Assembly (NCBI GenBank): GCA_016781635.1
Contig: JADDPY010000149.1
Location: 1 to 14,017 of the forward strand
Source: Rubrobacter sp.
Lineage (GTDB): Bacteria; Actinomycetota; Rubrobacteria; Rubrobacterales; Rubrobacteraceae
Direction of reading: 5' to 3'
DNA length: 14,017 nucleotides
A program made the translations under genes and the position numbers. Shown here piece by piece: positions 1 through 7,947 of this stretch; position 1 is the first letter of the stretch; every line of letters starts with the position of its first letter. Below the pieces are notes generated by a model. The model searched no databases. It was not told the origin of the DNA and saw only the letters and a list, made by a program, of their open reading frames with translations.

Positions 1-2
1 AG

Positions 3-269
3 GAGCCCTGGCGCCGGATGCTCGCGGACGTCCTCGGCCGCCCCCTGCTTATCCTGCCCACGGGCGTCGCGTCCGTTGCCTCGGCCCGGGGTGGTGCGCT
101 TCTGGCCGGAGTTGCGAGCGGCGTCTACGAGTCGGCCTTCGCGACGTTGCCCCTCGCTCCCGAACCCACGGCCACCGTGCTCCCGAAGGATACGGAGCCT
201 TACGAGCGGGCTTACACCGGGTACAAGGAGGGATACCCCCGATTGTACGAGCGGCGCCACGAAGTGTGA
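3..269 (+). CDS. FGGY-family carbohydrate kinase, C-terminal fragment
   Basis: This is the 3' end of a gene whose start lies before the window. The reading frame is open from base 3 and ends at TGA 267-269. The visible 88 residues begin EPWRRMLADVLGRPL and continue to ASARGGALLAG, then a tail with several Tyr residues (YERAYTGYKEGYPRLYE). An 'ADVLGRP' helix, an 'A(S)ARGxALLA' glycine-rich stretch and a final 'Y..Y..LY' helix are typical of the C-terminal ATPase lobe of FGGY kinases such as xylulokinase and gluconokinase, which phosphorylate sugars or polyols in the cytoplasm. The substrate cannot be told from this piece, because the sugar-binding N-terminal lobe is missing. The gene has no evident functional tie to the menaquinone genes that begin 90 nt downstream. 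The family call is fairly secure; any specific name would be a guess. Confidence 0.75.
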   Translation, partial: EPWRRMLADVLGRPLLILPTGVASVASARGGALLAGVASGVYESAFATLPLAPEPTATVLPKDTEPYERAYTGYKEGYPRLYERRHEV

Positions 270-283
270 GCGGAGCCGCTCTA

Positions 284-312
284 CGGACACACGAGCCCTG
301 ATAGATTAATTT
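284..312 (+). promoter_or_regulatory. Candidate promoter of the menaquinone operon
   Basis: A short AT-rich patch interrupts GC-rich DNA just after the kinase stop. CGGACA (284-289, four of six matches to TTGACA) is separated by 17 nt from TAATTT (307-312), which fits the actinobacterial TANNNT -10 pattern. Six bases later comes an ATG at 319, so transcription would start at or next to that ATG. TAGATT at 302-307 is an overlapping alternative -10. This is the only good promoter candidate in front of menF. The assignment rests on pattern and position only. Confidence 0.45.
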
Positions 313-318
313 ATACAC

Positions 319-369
319 ATGGACCGGATACTTCACGCGATCGAGGGGGTCCGCCAGCTTGCTGAGTAG
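319..369 (+). CDS. Possible 16-codon leader ORF overlapping the menF start
   Basis: ATG 319 opens a 16-residue frame, MDRILHAIEGVRQLAE, that stops at TAG 367-369. It starts exactly 6 nt after the TAATTT -10 candidate, so it would be the first codon of a leaderless mRNA. Its last codons overlap the proposed TTG start of menF (359) in another frame, so terminating ribosomes would sit on the menF start. It also contains the GAGGGGG sequence (343-349) that would be the menF ribosome-binding site. The peptide has no run of regulatory codons such as aromatic residues, so classical attenuation is not suggested. A chance short ORF is quite possible. Confidence 0.25.
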   Translation: MDRILHAIEGVRQLAE

Positions 370-1777
370 AGGCCTTGAAAGAGCTAGTTTAGAAGGTAAC
401 GACACCCGGTGGATGCTGGCCGAGGCGATGAGTCGTGCCCTGGAGCACGACGCCGGCTCCACCGGAGAGAGCCGGATCCTACGCCTCGAAGTGCCCGCCG
501 GAGATCTGGACCCGTTGCGCTGGCTCGGGGCTCAGGCCGTGAGGCCGAGATCTTTTTGGGAAGGTCGCGAGGACGGGATCGCCGTGGCCGCGGTCGGGGC
601 GGCTGATGTCGTGGAGAGCGATGGGCCCGCCGATGACGCTTCGCTGCGCGATCGTCTTGCCCTGTTGCGGTCGAGGGTCGCCGGGGCACGATATTACGGT
701 GGTCTGCGCTTCGATCCCGGGGCTCACCCCGGTGAGGAATGGGGGCAGTTCGGGGGTTACCGCTTCGTCCTGCCCCGCTTCGAGCTCTGCCGCCGGGGTG
801 ACGAGACGGTGCTTGCGTGCAACCTGATCCTGCCGCGCGACGCGGACAAGGCCAGGGAAGTGCTGGAAGAGGTGGAGGGGTTGTCGCTACCGGGGGATGT
901 GCCCGGACACGGCGATTCCCTACCGATACCAGTTTCGCGCGCCGATAAGCCGGATCTTGAGGGGTGGCGCGAGAACGTAGGGTCGGCGCTCGCAGCCTTC
1001 GCCGCGGGGGGGATGGACAAGGTTGTCCTCGCGCGCCGGGTCGAGTTCGGGTTCGAGGAGGAAATCGACGCGGTCGTGCTGATGCATAACCTGCGGGCCG
1101 CGACCCCTGACTGCTTCCACTTTCTCGTGGAACCGGAAGAGGGGGCGGCGTTCGTGGGGGCGTCGCCGGAACGGCTGTTCCGGCGTGAGGGGCGGGAGAT
1201 TTCCAGCGAGGCCGTTGCCGGTACCCGGCCCCGCGGCGCCTCCGCGGCAGGCGATGCCGAGTTGCGCGACGAGCTGCTGGGGAGCGCGAAGGATCAGGCC
1301 GAGCACTCTTTTGTCCGGATCAGCATAAGGAAGAGCCTGGGCGCGCTGTGCGGGGACCTGGAGGTCGAGGACAAGGCCTCCGAGATGAAGCTGGCGCGGG
1401 GACGCCACCTTGTATCGAGGATACGGGGCACGCTCGGCGAGAGCGTTACGGACGCCGAGGTGCTCGCCGCGTTGCACCCGACGCCGGCCGTCGGGGGCTA
1501 CCCCAAGGACCGGGCGCTCGAGGAGATCCGGGCCCTGGAACCCTTCGACCGCGGGTGGTATGCGGGTCCCGTCGGGTGGTTCGGATCCGGCGATGCCGAG
1601 TTTGCGGTCGGGATACGCTCGGGGCTCGTGCGGGGCGGGACGCTCGCGCTGTACTCCGGGGCGGGGATCGTCGTCGGCTCGACGCCCGAGGGGGAGTGGG
1701 CGGAGATAGAGCAGAAAATTTCGGACTTCACCAAGGTGTTCGGGCTTGACCCCGAAGAGCACGACACCGGCTCTTAA
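359..1777 (+). CDS. menF: Isochorismate synthase MenF
   Basis: MenF isomerises chorismate to isochorismate with Mg2+, the committed entry to classical menaquinone synthesis. The 472-residue product has the full chorismate-binding fold. Its family motifs are KVVLARRVEF (Lys221 as general base), SPERLF (Glu271 as general acid), EAVAGTRPRG (284-293), KDQAEH (metal-ligand Glu315), LHPTPAVGG and the C-terminal EWAEIEQK. The 50-residue Lys-Glu spacing and the 44 residues to the metal Glu equal those of E. coli MenF (K190, E240, E284), which supports an active enzyme rather than anthranilate or PABA synthase. The N-terminal third is variable, as usual. I chose TTG 359 because GAGGGGG (343-349) lies 9 nt upstream; ATG 413 is the alternative and has a poorly placed Shine-Dalgarno. 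The last 32 nt overlap menD, indicating translational coupling. DhbC/EntC-type siderophore enzymes share the motifs, but the men neighbours settle the role. Confidence 0.95.
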   Translation: MLSRGLERASLEGNDTRWMLAEAMSRALEHDAGSTGESRILRLEVPAGDLDPLRWLGAQAVRPRSFWEGREDGIAVAAVGAADVVESDGPADDASLRDRLALLRSRVAGARYYGGLRFDPGAHPGEEWGQFGGYRFVLPRFELCRRGDETVLACNLILPRDADKAREVLEEVEGLSLPGDVPGHGDSLPIPVSRADKPDLEGWRENVGSALAAFAAGGMDKVVLARRVEFGFEEEIDAVVLMHNLRAATPDCFHFLVEPEEGAAFVGASPERLFRREGREISSEAVAGTRPRGASAAGDAELRDELLGSAKDQAEHSFVRISIRKSLGALCGDLEVEDKASEMKLARGRHLVSRIRGTLGESVTDAEVLAALHPTPAVGGYPKDRALEEIRALEPFDRGWYAGPVGWFGSGDAEFAVGIRSGLVRGGTLALYSGAGIVVGSTPEGEWAEIEQKISDFTKVFGLDPEEHDTGS

Positions 1778-3494
1778 CCGCCTCTGGGCGGACCTTATCG
1801 TAGAGGAGCTGCTGCGCTCGGGCGTCGGCCTCTTCTGCGTCGCTCCGGGCTCGCGCTCGACGCCGCTGGTCGCCGCCCTCGCCGCCAACCCGAAGGCTCG
1901 CACCCTCGTCCACTTCGACGAGCGCGGCACGGCGTTCGCCGCCCTCGGGTACGCCAGGGCGACCGGAGGGCCGGCGGCCTGGGTCACGACCTCCGGCACC
2001 GCCGTCGCCAACGGACTACCCGCCGTGGTGGAGGCCTCCGTCGACGGCGTGCCGATAATTCTGCTGACCGCCGACCGCCCGCCTGAACTCCGCCAGACCG
2101 GCGCCAACCAGACGGTTGATCAACCCGACATCTTCGGCGACTACGTCCGCTGGCGCTTCGACCTGCCGGCCCCTGATCCCGGGATCCAACCAACGATGGT
2201 CCTGACCACCGTGGACCAGGCCGTCTACCGTTCCCGGCGCGCCCCTTCCGGCCCGGTACACCTGAACCTCATGTTCCGCGAGCCGTTCTTACCAGGGCCC
2301 GACGAAGAAGTCCCGACCGGGCCGGCTTCGTGGAGGTCTAGCGGCGAGCCTTACACCCGATACGCGGCCACGAAACCCGGCGTGGACGCGGCGGAGGTAG
2401 GGCTTATCCGGGACGCTCTTCGTCCCGTCGGACGCGGCCTCGTCGTGGCCGGCCGCCTCGCCTCCCGCGAGCAGGGCGAGGCCGTCGTGAAGCTCGCGGG
2501 TGCTTTGGGCTGGCCGCTTCTGCCGGACATCGGCTCTCAGGTCCGGCTTGCAACGGGTTCCCCGAGCGTCGTCGCCCACTACGACGCTCTGCTGTCGAGC
2601 GAGAAGTTCGCGTCGACGCACGCGCCGGAGGCCGTGCTCCACGTTGGCGGCCGGGCTCTATCCAAGCGCCTCGAAGGTTTCCTGGGTTCTAGACGTCCCG
2701 ACCCCTACGTCGTCGTGCGCGAGAACCCTTCCCGTCTTGACCCGGGCCACTTTGTCACCCACAGCGTCGAGGCCGACGTCGTGGACTTCTGCGCCTCTCT
2801 GGGAAGGAGCGTCACGGCCGGGGCGTCGGAGGATGGCTGGCTCTCGGGCTGGCGTGAAGCCTCCGAGGGGGTAGGACGGAACCTGGACTTACTGCTCCCG
2901 GAGGATGGAGCCCTGACCGAGCCGCTTGTAGCGCGTCTCCTCTCGCGTCATGTGCCGGAGGGGCATGGTCTCGTCGTGGCGAACAGCATGCCGATCCGGG
3001 ACCTCGACGCCTTTGCCACAACGGACGGCGCTCCCGTTCCGGTTGCGGCTAACCGGGGCGCGAGCGGTATAGACGGCACCGTCGCCACGGCCGCCGGCTT
3101 CTCCCGCGGTCTTGGGGCGCCGGTCACGCTCGTTATCGGGGATCTGTCCCTGCTGCACGACCTCAACTCTCTCGCCATGCTCCGCGACCTGCCCGTGACC
3201 GTGGTGGTCCTGAACAACAACGGCGGCGGCATCTTCTCTTTCCTTCCGGTCTCCGGACACCAGGAATTCTTCGAGCCGTACTTCGGGACGCCGCAGGGCG
3301 TAACTTTCGAGCCGGCTGCGAGCATGTTCGGACTCGGATACGAGAGCCCGCGTACGGTGGCTGAATTCGCCCAGGCGTATCGAGCAACCCACACCCGAGA
3401 CGGCTCTACCCTGATCGAGGTGAAGACCGATCGCGAGGATAACTTCGCGCTGCACCGGCAGCTCTCGGCGGAGATCGGGAGGCACCTGCGCTGA
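1746..3494 (+). CDS. menD: 2-succinyl-5-enolpyruvyl-6-hydroxy-3-cyclohexene-1-carboxylate (SEPHCHC) synthase MenD
   Basis: MenD is a thiamine-diphosphate enzyme that decarboxylates 2-oxoglutarate and adds the succinyl semialdehyde carbanion to isochorismate, giving SEPHCHC. The 582-residue protein shows the expected order of domains. The N-terminal Pyr domain has APGSRSTPL (33-41) for isochorismate binding and FDERGTAFAALG with Glu59, the counterpart of E. coli Glu55 that activates the ThDP aminopyrimidine. The C-terminal PP domain has NSMPIRDLD and ANRGASGIDG (substrate Ser/Arg residues), then GDLSLLHDLN followed by NNNGGGIF, the Mg-ThDP motif. The TTG start at 1746 lies inside the end of menF and has AAGGTG (1733-1738) 7 nt upstream. 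Length matches the family (about 550-600 residues). I see no break or unusual residue. Acetolactate synthases share the fold, but the SRSTPL and NSxxxRDxD motifs are MenD-specific. Confidence 0.96.
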   Translation: MTPKSTTPALNRLWADLIVEELLRSGVGLFCVAPGSRSTPLVAALAANPKARTLVHFDERGTAFAALGYARATGGPAAWVTTSGTAVANGLPAVVEASVDGVPIILLTADRPPELRQTGANQTVDQPDIFGDYVRWRFDLPAPDPGIQPTMVLTTVDQAVYRSRRAPSGPVHLNLMFREPFLPGPDEEVPTGPASWRSSGEPYTRYAATKPGVDAAEVGLIRDALRPVGRGLVVAGRLASREQGEAVVKLAGALGWPLLPDIGSQVRLATGSPSVVAHYDALLSSEKFASTHAPEAVLHVGGRALSKRLEGFLGSRRPDPYVVVRENPSRLDPGHFVTHSVEADVVDFCASLGRSVTAGASEDGWLSGWREASEGVGRNLDLLLPEDGALTEPLVARLLSRHVPEGHGLVVANSMPIRDLDAFATTDGAPVPVAANRGASGIDGTVATAAGFSRGLGAPVTLVIGDLSLLHDLNSLAMLRDLPVTVVVLNNNGGGIFSFLPVSGHQEFFEPYFGTPQGVTFEPAASMFGLGYESPRTVAEFAQAYRATHTRDGSTLIEVKTDREDNFALHRQLSAEIGRHLR

Positions 3495-3512
3495 CGGTAC
3501 CCGATCATCCGC

Positions 3513-3568
3513 CCCGGTGGCTCCCCGGAACCGGGCAAGGGGCGGGAGAAGATCGCACGCTCCCGCCC
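3513..3568 (+). other. Two tandem GC-rich hairpins between menD and menH
   Basis: Two inverted repeats follow the menD stop. The first pairs CCCGGT (3513-3518) with ACCGGG (3530-3535) across an 11-nt loop. The second pairs GGGCGGGAG (3540-3548) with CTCCCGCCC (3560-3568), a perfect 9-bp stem, also with an 11-nt loop. No T-run follows, so neither is an ordinary intrinsic terminator. They sit just before the point where menH homology begins. A processing, stability or translation-control role is possible, but only the base pairing is seen directly. Confidence 0.5.
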
Positions 3569-3580
3569 GTCAGGGTAAAA

Positions 3581-4373
3581 CTGCATCACGTTTCGTCCGG
3601 CCCTCCGGAGAGCCCTGCGGTACTCTTTCTGCACGGCTTCATGGGGTCTTCCGACGACTGGCGCGGGGTGACGACGTCGATCGGAGATCGGGCGTTCGCG
3701 GTAACCGTAGACCTGCCGGGGCATGGAGCCTCGCTGGGGCTTCCACCCGAGGCTTACACCATCGAGGGGGCGGCGCGGGCCGTGGTCGGCGTGCTCGACG
3801 AGGTGGGGTCGGAGCGGGCGGCGATCGTCGGCTACTCGATGGGCGGACGCCTCGCGCTGTACCTCGCGCTGCGTCACCCGGAGCGTTGTGCAGGGCTCTT
3901 TCTAGAATCTGCCTCGCCAGGGCTGAAGAGCGCGGACGAACGAGCATTGCGCCGCGCCGCCGACGAGGAGAAGGCGCTGCGATTGGAGTCCGAAGGCTTC
4001 GAGACGTTCCTCCGGTACTGGTATCGGCAGCCGATTTTCGCGTCGCTGGCGCGAGACGAGAAGTTGTTACGCTGTACCATCGAAGCCCGACTTCGCAACG
4101 ATCCTGCGGAGCTTGCGCGGTCCCTGCGAGGCATGGGTACGGGCGTACAGCCGTCGCTCTGGGAAGGGGTGGCCGAAACTTCGGTCCCGACGCTTGCCGT
4201 CGCGGGGGAGTTGGACGAGAAGTTCGTCGAGATTGCGCACCGGATGGCCGCGCTCAACCCACGTATAGAAACCGCTATCGTGCCCGGTGCGGGGCACAGC
4301 GTACATGCCGAGGCCCCGGAGGGGTATGTTGCGTTGCTGAAAGACTTCCTCGCCGGTCCTTATAATCTCTCGC

Positions 4374-4381
<8 letters not shown>
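3581..4381 (+). CDS. menH: 2-succinyl-6-hydroxy-2,4-cyclohexadiene-1-carboxylate (SHCHC) synthase MenH (start codon uncertain)
   Basis: MenH is an alpha/beta hydrolase that eliminates pyruvate from SEPHCHC to give SHCHC. The reading frame encodes LFLHGF (oxyanion-hole strand and loop), VDLPGHG, the nucleophile elbow GYSMGG (Ser codon at 3836), GELDEKF (acid Asp) and [11 protein letters not shown] (His): a complete catalytic triad. The only ATG (3641) falls after LFLHGF and would remove a strand and loop the fold needs. No ATG, GTG or TTG exists in frame between the upstream stop (3440-3442) and 3641. Similarity to known MenH N-termini begins at about VKLHHVSSG, codons GTA 3575 and CTG 3581. 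I give CTG 3581 (weak AGGG 5 nt upstream, 266 residues) as the likeliest boundary. CTG 3491, overlapping the menD stop as CTGA with GGAGG 8 nt upstream, would add 30 residues. The 3' end overlaps menB by 8 nt. Confidence 0.85.
4361..4366 (+). promoter_or_regulatory. Consensus TATAAT -10 box placed for a leaderless menB transcript
   Basis: A perfect TATAAT lies within the last codons of menH. Seven bases (CTCTCGC) separate it from the menB ATG at 4374, so initiation from this box would begin at the start codon itself. CTGAAA (4337-4342) with an 18-nt spacer is a plausible -35 (four of six matches). menB has no Shine-Dalgarno sequence, which fits leaderless or coupled translation. Such a hexamer is rare by chance in GC-rich coding DNA, but the amino acids it encodes (Tyr-Asn) are also just protein sequence. 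Confidence 0.45.
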
Positions 4382-5225
<844 letters not shown>

Positions 5226-5228
5226 ACC

Positions 5229-6332
5229 GTGAAGGTTACGGGCTTCGGCCTCTACCGCTTCCGGCTGCCACTAACCGAACCCCTCTTCCTCAAGGGCGCA
5301 ACGCTGGAGCGCCGCGAGGGGATGCTGTTGAGGCTGGAGGGGGAGGACGGCGCGGTCGGGTGGGGCGAGACCTCGCCGCTCCCCGGCTTCAGCCGCGAGA
5401 GCCTCCCCGACGCCGCGCGCGAGCTCGGCGATATGGCTGCGTCCGTGGTGGGCCGGGAAGTATCTAGTGATTGGATCGGCATGGACGGTACCCTGGCCCG
5501 CATGCTGGATCCCGCGAACCTCGCGCCGTCCGTCCGCTTCGGCTTCGAGCTGGCCGCCTGGAACCTTTACGCAGCGACCCGCGGCGTGACACTGCCGGCG
5601 TTGATCTCCGAGCGTTCAAGGGCCGTCGTGCCCTTGAACGGGTTGCTTGCCGGGCCTTTTACCGCAGCGCCGGTGGAGGCCCGGCGGATGCGGGAGGACG
5701 GGTACGAGGCCGTGAAGTTAAAGGTCGGCGGGCGTCCGGTGGAGGAGGACGTCTTGCTCGTCCGCGCGGTGAAGGAAGCCCTCGGCGAGAGCGTCGCGCT
5801 CCGGCTGGACGCGAACCGGGCCTGGACACTCCACGAGGCGCTGGAGTTCGCGCGGGGCATCGAGGGTGTGCGCGTCGAGTACCTGGAGGAGCCGCTGGCG
5901 AACCCGGCCGGCCTGGAGACCTTCACGAGATCCTGCGGCGTCCCGGTCGCGTTGGACGAGTCGCTGGTCGGGATCGCCCCGGGGACACTGCAAGAGCACC
6001 GCTACGCCGGCGCGGTCGTGATGAAGCCGTCCCTTCTTGGCGGCATCTCGCGCGTGTTACGGCTTGCAGACCGGGCGGCGAGCCTCGGCATAAGGCCCGT
6101 CATAAGCTCGGCCTACGAGACCGGCGTGGGGACGGCGGCCCTCGTGGCGCTGGCGGCCGGTATCGGCGGCGGGGTACCGGCTGGCCTTGACACCTACCGG
6201 CGCCTCGCCGGGGACGTGGTCGAGCCGCGACTCCCGCTGCCCGCCTCCCACGTCCAGGTTCGGGAGACAGTGGCCTCCGGGAGCGGGGTGGTCCTCCGAG
6301 GACTCTTTCCGGAGTCGCGGCTCGTTGGGTAA
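5229..6332 (+). CDS. menC: o-Succinylbenzoate synthase MenC
   Basis: MenC dehydrates SHCHC to o-succinylbenzoate. It belongs to the enolase superfamily (muconate-lactonizing subgroup). In the 367-residue product the KxK motif is VKLKVGG (Lys163 and Lys165 as catalytic bases). The three metal ligands are Asp194 in LDANRAW, Glu220 in EEPLANP and Asp243 in LDESL. Lys266 in VMKPSLLGG is the second catalytic base. The N-terminal capping domain with GWGETSPLPGFS is also typical. The family is catalytically promiscuous (N-succinylamino acid racemase activity occurs in relatives), but its position between menB and menE makes OSB synthase the sensible call. The GTG start is 3 nt after the menB stop, without a visible Shine-Dalgarno, so it depends on coupling. 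Its TAA stop forms part of a TANNNT box in front of menE. Confidence 0.95.
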   Translation: MKVTGFGLYRFRLPLTEPLFLKGATLERREGMLLRLEGEDGAVGWGETSPLPGFSRESLPDAARELGDMAASVVGREVSSDWIGMDGTLARMLDPANLAPSVRFGFELAAWNLYAATRGVTLPALISERSRAVVPLNGLLAGPFTAAPVEARRMREDGYEAVKLKVGGRPVEEDVLLVRAVKEALGESVALRLDANRAWTLHEALEFARGIEGVRVEYLEEPLANPAGLETFTRSCGVPVALDESLVGIAPGTLQEHRYAGAVVMKPSLLGGISRVLRLADRAASLGIRPVISSAYETGVGTAALVALAAGIGGGVPAGLDTYRRLAGDVVEPRLPLPASHVQVRETVASGSGVVLRGLFPESRLVG

Positions 6333-6335
6333 CAT
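6330..6335 (+). promoter_or_regulatory. Candidate -10 box (TAACAT) upstream of menE
   Basis: TAACAT starts with the menC stop codon and ends 6 nt before GTG 6342. It could produce a leaderless GTG message or, if ATG 6360 is the true start, an 18-nt leader carrying GGAGGG. The -35 region is poor (TTCCGG at 6307-6312). Support comes only from the same spacing seen before the menF leader ORF, menB and the LOG gene. Confidence 0.25.
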
Positions 6336-6359
6336 CACCCAGTGAACCGGAGGGCCGAG

Positions 6360-7775
6360 ATGGCGGAGATCCCCTGCTCGTTGCGTGCGGCCGCCCACGC
6401 TACGCCGGACGCTCCAGCCATCATGGGACCGGCGGGCGTGATGACCTACGCGGAGCTCGACGGGCGAGTGGAGGCGGCGGCGGCGCGGATCGCCGGGGAG
6501 GGGTTGGTACCGGGGGGGCGAGTGGCACTCCTTCTCGAGAAAGACGAGCGTTACATCGTGCTTCTTCTGGCCGTGTTGCGAGCCGGGTGCGTTGCGTGCC
6601 CCGTTAGCACCCGCGTCCCCCTAGAAGGCGTAGCGACCTCCCTGCGCATCGCCGGTTGCTCCGCCCTGATCTCGTACCAGGATCTCCTCTCCACGGACCT
6701 GCCCGTGCTACGTCCGGAGCAGTTGCTGGAATTCTCGGGAGTCATGCGAGCTCAAGCGCCCATCACCGTACCTCTGGAGCATCCCGCCACGATCGTTTTT
6801 ACCTCCGGCAGCACGGGCCGGCCGAAGGCGGCGCTTCACACGTTCGGTAACCACCACTACAGCGCTTTAGGCTCCGGCGCGAACATACCGCTCGGGCCGG
6901 AAGATCGGTGGCTGCACTCGCTGCCGCTGTACCACGTCGGTGGCCTCTCCGTGGTCTTCCGGTGTCTGCTCGCGGGTGCGGCGATGGTGTTGCCGGAGGC
7001 TGGCGTACCGCTCTCGGAGGCCATGACCCGGGGCGGCGTTACCCACGTCTCGCTCGTCGCCACCCAGCTACGCCGGTTGCTCTCCGAAGACGCGCCGCTG
7101 GGAACGCTCGAAGCCATCCTCCTGGGAGGCGGCCCGGTGCCGGAGACGTTGGTGGACGAGGCGCTCGACCGTCGCCTGCCGATCCACACGAGCTACGGCC
7201 TCACCGAGACGTCCTCGCAGGCGACAACGACGCCGCGGGGCGCTTCCCGGGAGGTACTCCACACTTCGGGGCGGGCGCTGCCCTACCGGGAGGTCTCGGT
7301 GGCCGAGGACGGCGAGATCCTCGTCCGCGGGGACACGCTATTCGCCGGTTACGTCAACGCCGACGGGTTGGACCTGCCGCTCGACGACGCGGGATGGTTT
7401 CACACGAAGGACCTCGGCGAGCTCGACGAGACCGGCTACCTGCGCGTCACAGGGCGCAGGGACAACCAATTCGTCTCCGGTGGCGAGAACGTGCAGCCGG
7501 AGGAGATAGAAGCCGCGCTCTGCCGCATCGAGGGGATCGAGCAGGCCGTGGTGGTCCCGGTCGCGGACGAGGAGTTCGGGGAGAGGCCCGTCGCCTTCGT
7601 GCGCGCCCGTGGCGGCCGACCCCCGGAGGGCCTGTCGGAAGCCCTGGCGCCGGTCCTGCCGCGCTTCAAGATCCCGGTGGCTTTCCGCGACTGGCCCGAA
7701 CCGCAAGGCCCGGAGGGCATGAAGGTGAACCGTGCCATCTTCCGGGATCTCGCCCGAGGATTCGAGAAGTTCTAG
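6360..7775 (+). CDS. menE: o-Succinylbenzoate-CoA ligase MenE
   Basis: MenE activates OSB with ATP and CoA to OSB-CoA, the MenB substrate, through an acyl-adenylate. It is an ANL-superfamily enzyme. Motifs run in order: the P-loop-like TIVFTSGSTGRPK, SLPLYHVGG, TSYGLTETSS (adenine-binding region), GWFHTKDLGELDETGYL, then the hinge and C-terminal domain RRDNQFVSGGENVQPEEIE, ending with the catalytic lysine in GMKVNRAIF. It is about 471 residues from ATG 6360, a normal length. I prefer ATG 6360 because GGAGGG (6349-6354) is 5 nt upstream and the product then starts MAEIPCSLRAAA, as MenE proteins usually do. GTG 6342 adds six residues and would be leaderless. It is the last gene of the operon. 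The next 172 nt hold only GC-rich inverted repeats without a T-run. Confidence 0.95.
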   Translation: MAEIPCSLRAAAHATPDAPAIMGPAGVMTYAELDGRVEAAAARIAGEGLVPGGRVALLLEKDERYIVLLLAVLRAGCVACPVSTRVPLEGVATSLRIAGCSALISYQDLLSTDLPVLRPEQLLEFSGVMRAQAPITVPLEHPATIVFTSGSTGRPKAALHTFGNHHYSALGSGANIPLGPEDRWLHSLPLYHVGGLSVVFRCLLAGAAMVLPEAGVPLSEAMTRGGVTHVSLVATQLRRLLSEDAPLGTLEAILLGGGPVPETLVDEALDRRLPIHTSYGLTETSSQATTTPRGASREVLHTSGRALPYREVSVAEDGEILVRGDTLFAGYVNADGLDLPLDDAGWFHTKDLGELDETGYLRVTGRRDNQFVSGGENVQPEEIEAALCRIEGIEQAVVVPVADEEFGERPVAFVRARGGRPPEGLSEALAPVLPRFKIPVAFRDWPEPQGPEGMKVNRAIFRDLARGFEKF

Positions 7776-7780
7776 GCAAT

Positions 7781-7836
7781 CCTCTGCTCGATCCCTCTAC
7801 GCGTCCCCTACCCGGACGGGCCGGGACTCGCAGAGG
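7781..7836 (+). other. Nested inverted repeat after menE
   Basis: CCTCTGC (7781-7787) pairs with GCAGAGG (7830-7836), enclosing a second stem, CCCGG (7811-7815) with CCGGG (7821-7825). The structure starts 5 nt after the menE stop. No T-run follows, so an intrinsic terminator is not supported; it might protect the 3' end of the men mRNA. The rest of the 7776-7947 gap shows no gene. Confidence 0.3.
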
Positions 7837-7935
7837 TCGCACCCCGCCCATCCGGCTACTTGTCGACGGTGTCCGATGGTCGGGAGGGATGGTGGAGGGT
7901 CGGCCGCCGGCGGGTAGGGCGAGGCGGAGATTGGG

Positions 7936-7941
7936 TAGAGT
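7936..7941 (+). promoter_or_regulatory. Candidate -10 box (TAGAGT) for the LOG-family gene
   Basis: TAGAGT fits TANNNT and lies 6 nt before ATG 7948, again the leaderless geometry. No Shine-Dalgarno precedes the ATG (GTCCGA), and no recognisable -35 is present at 16-18 nt. The 172-nt gap after menE, with no coupling, means the gene needs its own signal. Confidence 0.35.
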
Positions 7942-7947
7942 GTCCGA

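Noticed and set aside
920..2107. A 395-residue open frame antisense to menF and menD
   Set aside because: Long antisense frames are expected in GC-rich coding DNA. The peptide is Arg/Pro/Gly-rich, and both sense genes are complete with conserved motifs.
3517..4365. A 282-residue plus-strand frame overlapping menH
   Set aside because: Its composition is Arg/Gly/Ala-rich and lacks motifs. The menH frame carries the hydrolase triad.
7776..7947. Riboswitch or small RNA between menE and the LOG gene
   Set aside because: Inverted repeats are present, but no known riboswitch core, no tRNA-like clover leaf and no T-run terminator was recognised.
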